Positions 51,265 through 56,605 of a stretch of DNA of 56,605 nucleotides are shown in pieces (within the stretch, counting starts at the first letter, position 1; every line of letters begins with the position of its first letter). The stretch lies in NCBI RefSeq assembly GCF_000710915.1, contig NZ_BAUA01000012.1, positions 1 through 56,605 on the forward strand, given 5' to 3'. Made by a program: the position numbers and the translations under genes. The notes beneath the pieces are model-generated. The model saw nothing but the letters and a program-made list of their open reading frames with translations, did no database searches and was not told the origin of the DNA. This stretch comes from Nocardia brasiliensis IFM 10847 (GTDB lineage Bacteria > Actinomycetota > Actinomycetes > Mycobacteriales > Mycobacteriaceae).

Positions 51265-51929
51265 GCCGACTCCCGGTCTTTGTCGAACAAATAGCGAAGG
51301 TCGAGTTCGGACCAGCCGACGATGTCGCGTCGGCCTCGCTGTTCGGCGGCGGGGTTGTGCCTGCCACTGATCGACAGCTCCAGCATCAGTCCCGCGGTCT
51401 CGGCCGCGTGCTGGAGTCTGCGCGTGGTGATGTCGTAGCTGTGAGCCATGACCAGTCGCAGCGTCGCCGCGGGCGCTTTGGCGTGGGTGCGGGCCCGCCA
51501 GGCGAGCCAGATCGCTTGCCGTGCCGCTGCTTCGGCAGCACTGGCCGGGGTGCCGATAGTGGCCGGTCGCCGGAAGTGATCGTGCCAGAGCAGGTGGCCG
51601 TCGCTGCGGCAGACGGTGAAGCTGATCATGGTGGCTGCGGAGAACAGCCGCAGTCGTGGCCCGCCTGCGGCCAGCACCGCCAGCGTGCCCCCGGCCCGTT
51701 CGGCGGCCCACCGGGCTTCGGCCTGGCGCAGCGCGTCGTAGTCGATGCCTATATCGAGCAACGCGAACACGTAGCGGTCGAAACTGGGCGCGTCGTGGAA
51801 TCGGTGCTGGGCCGCGATACGGTCGAATTGGCTGGTGCGGGTATAGGTGTGGAGTTCTCCGGCCCGCAGACGGACGACCATTTCTGGACTGACCATGGTG
51901 TCCGCGGCCGGGGACCGACGTGATTTCAT
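51261..51929 (-). CDS. Hypothetical protein (222 aa)
   Basis: ATG 51929 has GGAGG six bases upstream (minus strand). The N-terminal half is helical (MVSPEMVVRLRAGELHTYTRTSQFDRIAAQHRFHD, YVFALLDIGIDYDALRQAE); the second half has strands RLRLFSAATMISFTVCRSDGHLLWHDHF and a long helix ASAAEAAARQAIWLAWRARTH, ending in SELDLRYLFDKDRESA. It is soluble, with no signal peptide. It is translationally coupled to the lipoprotein gene. It shares no clear block with the paralogue family. Function unknown. Confidence 0.55.
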   Translation of the reverse strand: MKSRRSPAADTMVSPEMVVRLRAGELHTYTRTSQFDRIAAQHRFHDAPSFDRYVFALLDIGIDYDALRQAEARWAAERAGGTLAVLAAGGPRLRLFSAATMISFTVCRSDGHLLWHDHFRRPATIGTPASAAEAAARQAIWLAWRARTHAKAPAATLRLVMAHSYDITTRRLQHAAETAGLMLELSISGRHNPAAEQRGRRDIVGWSELDLRYLFDKDRESA

Positions 51930-52035
51930 CTCGACCTCCAGGCCTCGACGGGAATCGGTATTGGCGTTTGCTCGGTTCGCCGCACACCCTGTGAAGGTGA
52001 ATCTCGTTGTTGGACAGGTCTTTCATGTATGGCGC

Positions 52036-52944
52036 TCATGGTTCGATCTCCGTGTTCAGCTGGGAAATCTCCGGTGTCGCGGTCACCGCCGGGTTGTCGG
52101 TGTCGGCTACCTCCGCATCGCGCTGTTGCGGGGCGGCCGCATCGACCGCTTCGGCGATCCGTGCGCCACGCTCCCAATCGGCGGTGGTCGTCGATCCAGC
52201 GCTGCCCGTCGTGACGTCCGAGTTGGTTGTGCGCCATGCGGTTTCGGCGGCGGAGTTGAGTTCGTGCGGATGTGGCGGGGCGGGTGCGCGGTCAGGGTCG
52301 AGGCCCACCGTCCGCAGCGCCTGGTACCGCGTGCGTGCGTGGGCGACCGCGACTGCGCTCGTGTAGGACTTCCACCGTTTCGACAGCTCCGGCGCTGAGT
52401 ACGAGCGGGTTTTCTCCAGTAACGCCGTCCATCGCCGGGGCTCGCTGGACCAGCGCGTGCCGACCTCGGCGCCGGTGATGTTGAGTGCTCGTGCGACCAG
52501 CCTGACCCGCAGCCACTGCAATCGCTGGAACTCATCGAAGCGCTCCGCGAGCGGCGGTTCGATCCAACCGCGGTTGTCGCGGTAGATTGTCTGGACGGCC
52601 GCCATCTCGAACAGCTGGTCTACTTGAGCGTGCAGACGCGCTAGCTGCTGTTCGCGCGCTTCGGTCCGGCTCGCCGGCAGCTGCTGCCGCGCGCTCCAGC
52701 GAACGCCCGTAGTGCCTCGCGCACGCACGTGCGCGATCCATCGCTCCGGGATGCCGATCTCGCGGGCCTGCTCTTCGAGCAGCCGCGCACAAGCGTGCAG
52801 ATCGCGCAAAGTCCCCCGGTCCTGGCCTGTGGCCTCGGACATGCGGTAGATGTCGGCGGTCACGTTCTGGAGTTGTTTGAGCATCCGCTGCTGTATTTCG
52901 GTGGGGACTGCGCTCACGCCTCGCTCTGATCCGAACCTCGCCAT
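52036..52944 (-). CDS. Conjugation-cluster paralogue F
   Basis: This encodes 302 residues; ATG 52944 has GATGAGG upstream. Family blocks: MLKQLQNVTADIY (21-33), IGIPERWIAHVRARGTTGVRW (63-83), LHAQVDQLFEMAAVQTIYRD, FQRLQWLRVRLVARALNITGAEVGTRW, YSAPELSKRWKSYT, PHELNSAAETAWRTT, then RIAEAVDAAAPQQRDAEV and an acidic tail. It lies upstream of the 51929 gene by about 105 bases that contain no gene. It is soluble and helical. Confidence 0.65.
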   Translation of the reverse strand: MARFGSERGVSAVPTEIQQRMLKQLQNVTADIYRMSEATGQDRGTLRDLHACARLLEEQAREIGIPERWIAHVRARGTTGVRWSARQQLPASRTEAREQQLARLHAQVDQLFEMAAVQTIYRDNRGWIEPPLAERFDEFQRLQWLRVRLVARALNITGAEVGTRWSSEPRRWTALLEKTRSYSAPELSKRWKSYTSAVAVAHARTRYQALRTVGLDPDRAPAPPHPHELNSAAETAWRTTNSDVTTGSAGSTTTADWERGARIAEAVDAAAPQQRDAEVADTDNPAVTATPEISQLNTEIEP

Positions 52945-53075
52945 GTCCTCATCCCCGATTCCGCAGGCGGGAGACAGGGTTCGCGTTCGCTGCGCGCGAT
53001 CGCGCGCACCGGCGCCGGGCGGGCTGGGTGTCCCTGTGAGGGCGCGCAAGGGCGGCGTCTTGGGCGCTGCGGGGA

Positions 53076-54911
53076 TCAGTCATCACGGACCGCGCAAGGG
53101 CTCGACAGCGATCGGATCGGTAGTTCCCATCCGGCGAAGCCGATCCACCGTGCGGTGGTGTCTGCGGCGATCGGTGCGGGAAGCTCCTCGGGCAGGGCGA
53201 ACGCGCGTGCCAGGATCGGCAGGCGCAGTTCCACGGTCGCTGTCCGGGCGGCCATGGTGCGGCCCAGACCCGCAGCGCGGCCCCGGCCCTGCAACCCGTG
53301 CGCGTTGTACCAGTTCGCGTGCTCGCTGACGTACCGCATTCCGTACAACGCCGCGAGATCGTACAGGATGTGTTGCGCGGCAGGTTCATTCGCGTCCGTT
53401 GCGGCGGTCCACATGCAGTCCACAGCCGTGCGGACGGCGACGGCGGTGGCGAGTTCTATTGCCGCGCTATCGGATCGGCGCGTCGAGTCGGCCTCCTTGG
53501 CCAGGATTCGCTCGCGTGCGACCAGCAGCCGGTACCACGACTGGTGTGGGTGTTCATCGATGCCGGTCAGGTGCGGGATGCCCGTTCGATGCAGGGCCCG
53601 TCCGGCCGCCCCGAGCATCGCCCAGGTCTCCCCTTCGGCGGTCAAGATGCCTTCGCAGAGCGCGACGTAGTCGGGGAGGTAGTTCGCGCGCAGCATGCCC
53701 TGAGCTGCCAGCCGCTGCCGGCACATCTCGATCACCTGCCAGGACGTGTAGGAGGCCACCGGTTTGGTGAGCATCGCCCACAGCGCCACTTCGCCGGCGT
53801 CGGTGCTCTCGTGCCCGCAGTGGGCGCGAACGGCGTTCACCAGGCACGTCATCGCCCACATGTCCGACATGGCGTGCGCGAGCTGGCCGGCCACATGGTC
53901 GTGGGAGATCATCGCTGCTCCCTCCGGACCGACCCGGCGGTGGCGGGCGTAGCCGACAGCCAGCGCCAGCCCGGCGCGCGCCGCGGACACCGCCGCCCCG
54001 GCCGTGCACAACCGTGCCGAGTGCAGCGGGCTGGTCGTGCGCGCGAAGCGTTGCCGTTCAGTCAGCGCACAGTGAAACCGGCCTTGGGCATCGAAGCTGG
54101 CGACGTCCCCGCCGAGCAGGGCCGACTCCGGCAATCCCGCGCCATGAAAAAGGGTCATGGCGTTGTCCATCCACAGCCCGTATCCGTTGTCCGGCAACGC
54201 CTTGACCTCCACGCCGTCGACCAGTCCTTCGGTGGTGCGCAGCCGCATCAGAAACGGCCAGACCCCCTCGTCGGCGCCATCGGCGATCAGGCGGGCGTAC
54301 ACGACCACACAGCGGGGCACCGCGGCAGCGGTATTGGGCATGAACTTCACCGCACCGGCCGTGGGGGTATCGAGTCGGAAGGCGCGCTGCTCGGGCAGCC
54401 ATGTGGCCGTGGTTTCGAGGTGGATCGCGTCGCTGCCGTGGTCGAGTTCGGTCACGAGTCCGACTCCGGTGGCCGCGGCGGTATCCAGATCGCGCAGGCA
54501 CCGCTGCTGGAATGGGGAATCGCCGTCACCGAGGTTTTCGATCGCGGCGATGGCGAGTTTGAGATGGCCTGGCAGCAGCACCATCAGCCGTGGAGCCAGC
54601 GCCGCGGCCCAGTCGAACACCGCATAGCACGTGCCCTCGTCGGCCGCGATCGTGCGTGCCGATCCGCCCAGCTCGCCGATGACGCGTTCGAGCAGGCGAT
54701 AGCAATCGCGCGCTTCCTCGGCTTGGGTTTCCCCGTTGCCCGGGATATCTCCCAGGGCGGCGATCACGTCGCGGATCCGCGCCTGATTCCGGTAGTCGCC
54801 GTCGCCGAACACCGTTGCTGTCAGCGACGCGAGTAGATCATCAGTACGGGGCGTGGGCAGCGCTGGGGCCGTGTGGTCTTCCAGCCGGGTTGTGGTGTCG
54901 ATCGTCGTCAT
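53076..54911 (-). CDS. Acyl-CoA oxidase/dehydrogenase-like protein
   Basis: This encodes 611 residues, a normal length for acyl-CoA oxidases. ATG 54911 is used. The middle domain shows VTELDHGSDAIHLETTATW, TPTAGAVKFMPNTAAA, and VYARLIADGADEGVWPFLMRLR, the usual FAD and substrate region of the family. The later CRQRLAAQGMLRANYLPDYVALCEGILTAEGETW matches the oxidase helix that carries the catalytic Glu before G (AEG). Such enzymes oxidise acyl-CoA at the alpha-beta position with FAD. Its presence inside a transfer operon is unusual. It may be membrane-lipid or signal chemistry, or unrelated cargo; this is open. Confidence 0.8.
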   Translation of the reverse strand: MTTIDTTTRLEDHTAPALPTPRTDDLLASLTATVFGDGDYRNQARIRDVIAALGDIPGNGETQAEEARDCYRLLERVIGELGGSARTIAADEGTCYAVFDWAAALAPRLMVLLPGHLKLAIAAIENLGDGDSPFQQRCLRDLDTAAATGVGLVTELDHGSDAIHLETTATWLPEQRAFRLDTPTAGAVKFMPNTAAAVPRCVVVYARLIADGADEGVWPFLMRLRTTEGLVDGVEVKALPDNGYGLWMDNAMTLFHGAGLPESALLGGDVASFDAQGRFHCALTERQRFARTTSPLHSARLCTAGAAVSAARAGLALAVGYARHRRVGPEGAAMISHDHVAGQLAHAMSDMWAMTCLVNAVRAHCGHESTDAGEVALWAMLTKPVASYTSWQVIEMCRQRLAAQGMLRANYLPDYVALCEGILTAEGETWAMLGAAGRALHRTGIPHLTGIDEHPHQSWYRLLVARERILAKEADSTRRSDSAAIELATAVAVRTAVDCMWTAATDANEPAAQHILYDLAALYGMRYVSEHANWYNAHGLQGRGRAAGLGRTMAARTATVELRLPILARAFALPEELPAPIAADTTARWIGFAGWELPIRSLSSPCAVRDD

Positions 54912-55223
54912 GGGAGGGGTCCTTTTCGGGGTGTCCGGCAGCACACAGCTGGCCGTGTTCGGTGCTCCTGGGGTCGAGTCCTCGGATCGGTGCAGTGGCC
55001 GGTGAGGGGCGCAGCCCTGGGTCGTCGTCCCCGCCACAGCGGCTGTTCAGCGATCGCTACTCCGGTCGGGTCGCTCACCGCCCCCACCTACCTGGGCAGG
55101 GATCCATCCGGCGGGCGCAGATGCCCGCCGCCGTGCCCATTCCGAAGGCCGCGCCCGCCGGATGGGTCGACCGCGGGTGGGGCAAGGGCCCACGTCCGTG
55201 GACGTGAGATCGGTCCAGCGCGT
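54912..55223 (-). other. Intergenic stretch of about 310 bases
   Basis: I see no supported gene on either strand here. It presumably holds the promoter or leader of the acyl-CoA-oxidase-like gene. The minus-strand frame that passes through it (55075-56451) is a shadow of the peptidoglycan hydrolase gene. Confidence 0.45.
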
Positions 55224-56339
55224 TCAGGATCGACTGGCCGGTGGCTGGTAGCGGCGGATGTCCATGTGCTCGCCCTGCCACGCCGATAGTGGGGTGAGGG
55301 TGACGGTTTGCCCGGTCTGTGGTGCGTGTAGCACCAGATCGCGGCCCTGTTCGTCGCGGCCGTAGTAGATCCCGACATGATGGGAGTCGCTGCCGGGGGC
55401 CGCGGTGAAGAAGATCAGATCCCCTGGTGCCTTCTGCGGGAACGGGATCTGTTGCGCGCTGGGGTGATCCTGTTGGGCTTGGGTGTAGTGCGGTAGCCGG
55501 ATCTGTCCGCCTGAGGCCTGATAGATCGCGTACAACGTCAACCCGGAGCAGTCGAACCCGCCCATGGTCGGCCCCGTGCTGTCGCCTCCGCCCCACACGT
55601 ACGGGGTGCCCATCCAGCGCGCCGCGTGCTCGATCACCGCCCGCCCGAACCCGCTGCCCGTCACCGGCATCGGTGTCCCCGACCCGCCCGGCCCGCACCC
55701 GCCCGCCACCGCGCCGGGCTCGGTGCGTGGCATCGAACCCACCTCGATCCCGGCGAACATCGCATACAGCCGATGTGCCAGATCCAGTTGCGACGCATAC
55801 GCATTCGGGCCGGAGACCTCGATCGCCTGGGCGAGCTCGGCCGGTGACATCTGCTGCGCGCGGGCACCGAGGCGTTCGGCTTTGTCGTAGAACCAATTGA
55901 TCTGGTAGATCGGATCCATCAATGCCGCGATACCGACCGCCCCGTGGATGCTGACGCGGATCTGGTGCGGGCCCACCGAATCGTGGTCGTAGCCCAATCC
56001 ATCGTTGGCATAGCGCAGCGATTCCGGCACAGCGGGATTGGCGAGATTGCGGAACGTGGACTCGGTGGCTTGGGCGGCGAGTTCGGCGATGATCACCGAC
56101 TCGGACATCCCGCGCTGCCGCCCGATCGCGACCCCGTTGCGCGCCAACCGCAACTGAGCCTCGCTCAACCCGGCGACACTGTGGCCCGTCGGGCCGCTCA
56201 CACCCGAAGCCGCGCCCGCCGGCAGTGGCGTCGCGCACGAGGTGGCAGGGTCGGCGCCGACGATCATCAGCAGTAACAGCAGCAGCCCGATCGGTACGGC
56301 AAACGCTGTCGCGGCAACGGTTTTCGTCGACGAGTCCAT
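55224..56339 (-). CDS. Two-domain peptidoglycan hydrolase (lysozyme-like plus NlpC/P60)
   Basis: This encodes 371 residues. Residues 12-28 form a membrane anchor or signal segment (FAVPIGLLLLLLMIVGA). Residues about 60-155 are a lysozyme-like domain (ELAAQATESTFRNLANP with Glu93 as probable acid, DHDSVGPHQIRVS). Residues about 228-365 are NlpC/P60: FDCSGLTLYAIY with Cys264, SHHVGIYYG with His320 or His321, and LHAP with His338. Such proteins clear peptidoglycan to let the conjugation channel pass, as VirB1- or Tcp-type proteins do. It sits upstream of the acyl-CoA-oxidase-like gene and downstream of a further cluster gene at the window edge. Confidence 0.92.
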   Translation of the reverse strand: MDSSTKTVAATAFAVPIGLLLLLLMIVGADPATSCATPLPAGAASGVSGPTGHSVAGLSEAQLRLARNGVAIGRQRGMSESVIIAELAAQATESTFRNLANPAVPESLRYANDGLGYDHDSVGPHQIRVSIHGAVGIAALMDPIYQINWFYDKAERLGARAQQMSPAELAQAIEVSGPNAYASQLDLAHRLYAMFAGIEVGSMPRTEPGAVAGGCGPGGSGTPMPVTGSGFGRAVIEHAARWMGTPYVWGGGDSTGPTMGGFDCSGLTLYAIYQASGGQIRLPHYTQAQQDHPSAQQIPFPQKAPGDLIFFTAAPGSDSHHVGIYYGRDEQGRDLVLHAPQTGQTVTLTPLSAWQGEHMDIRRYQPPASRS

Positions 56340-56463
56340 CTGTGTTCACCGCCAGCTCACGGGGCCGCGGTCGCCGGCGGAGAGGAACGGTGTGCTGAAA
56401 TGCTGTGAGTCCGTGACCGTTCAAGGCAGTTGAGGAGGCGTTGTTCGTCATTGCGCACCGGCC

Positions 56464-56604
56464 TCACCATTCGGGCCCGGGATCGAGCTGCGGTGGCCGG
56501 GCCAGTGGCTCACCGACCGGTTCCCCGCCCCAACTCTCGGCTGCGGAATCGAATACGGCCTCAGGTGCGTGAATCGGGATCTCGGTGCCATCGGGCCCGT
56601 AGAT
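56464..56604 (-). CDS. C-terminal end of a further cluster protein (partial)
   Basis: Only 46 C-terminal residues are visible, ending at TGA 56466-56464: IPIHAPEAVFDSAAESWGGE, then VGEPLARPPQ and a final LDPGPEW. It has the same kind of acidic, proline-rich tail with an A-x-x-AV-x-x-A pattern as the neighbouring cluster proteins. The rest lies outside the window. Confidence 0.6.
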   Translation of the reverse strand: MYGPDGTEIPIHAPEAVFDSAAESWGGEPVGEPLARPPQLDPGPEW

Positions 56605-56605
56605 C

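Noticed and set aside
53298..54836. Plus-strand frame of more than 500 codons opposite the acyl-CoA-oxidase-like gene
   Set aside because: No motif and shadow-like composition; the minus-strand gene is strongly supported.
55075..56451. Minus-strand frame of 458 codons overlapping the peptidoglycan hydrolase in another frame
   Set aside because: Same strand, wrong frame, arginine-rich, without the catalytic residues.
1..56605. Replication initiator, integrase, transposase, tRNA or rRNA genes
   Set aside because: None was recognised in any frame, so plasmid or integrative status cannot be decided from this window.

Overview
The window looks like part of a conjugative element, either a large plasmid or an integrative element, from a high-GC actinobacterium close to Nocardia or Rhodococcus. 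The evidence is very high GC, frequent GTG starts, purine-rich ribosome binding sites, and families typical of Actinobacteria (DUF4192, DUF4913, DUF5753, DUF6879, the DUF574 and TIGR00027-type methyltransferases, and a large MobF relaxase). I see no replication initiator, integrase, transposase, tRNA or rRNA gene, so plasmid versus integrated element cannot be settled here.

Layout. (1) 1-850: end of a NucA/NucB-type nuclease gene and a small anchored protein; 850-2008 holds no convincing gene. (2) 2009-11128, plus strand: plasmid-maintenance-like genes (DUF4192 protein, ParB-like protein, NADAR-SLOG fusion, SSB, a zinc-ribbon protein and hypotheticals), most with their own long leader containing hairpins. 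(3) 11480-17440: a MobF relaxase-helicase of nearly 2000 residues whose C-terminal part is homologous to the separate zinc-ribbon gene at 8120-9667. (4) 17.4-36.3 kb: accessory region with a TIGR00027-type methyltransferase, a minus-strand sugar-type operon (radical SAM, GHMP kinase, phosphomannomutase) divergent from a HTH/TPR-like regulator, a run of tiny genes ending in a cold-shock-like protein, a DUF5753/DUF6879 module, an operon with two tandem DUF574 methyltransferases, a nucleoside-hydrolase-like gene and several unknowns. (5) 36.3-40.7 kb, minus strand: flavin monooxygenase, metallo-beta-lactamase-fold hydrolase and MetE-like protein around a decayed gene. (6) 40.7-56.6 kb, minus strand: a long, mostly overlapping operon with a VirD4/TraG-type coupling ATPase, a two-domain peptidoglycan hydrolase, a lipoprotein, a coiled-coil protein, a doubled DUF4913 protein, an acyl-CoA-oxidase-like enzyme and six divergent members of one protein family that I cannot name.

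How it works together. The relaxase would nick and unwind the element, the coupling ATPase would pass it to a type IV secretion channel whose core lies outside the window, and the NlpC/P60 protein would open the cell wall. The most interesting candidate system is the set of six paralogues (plus one relic) interleaved with the conjugation genes. They share several sequence blocks and end in acidic, proline-rich tails, a tail style also seen on neighbouring unrelated proteins. Alignments were made by eye without database searches.
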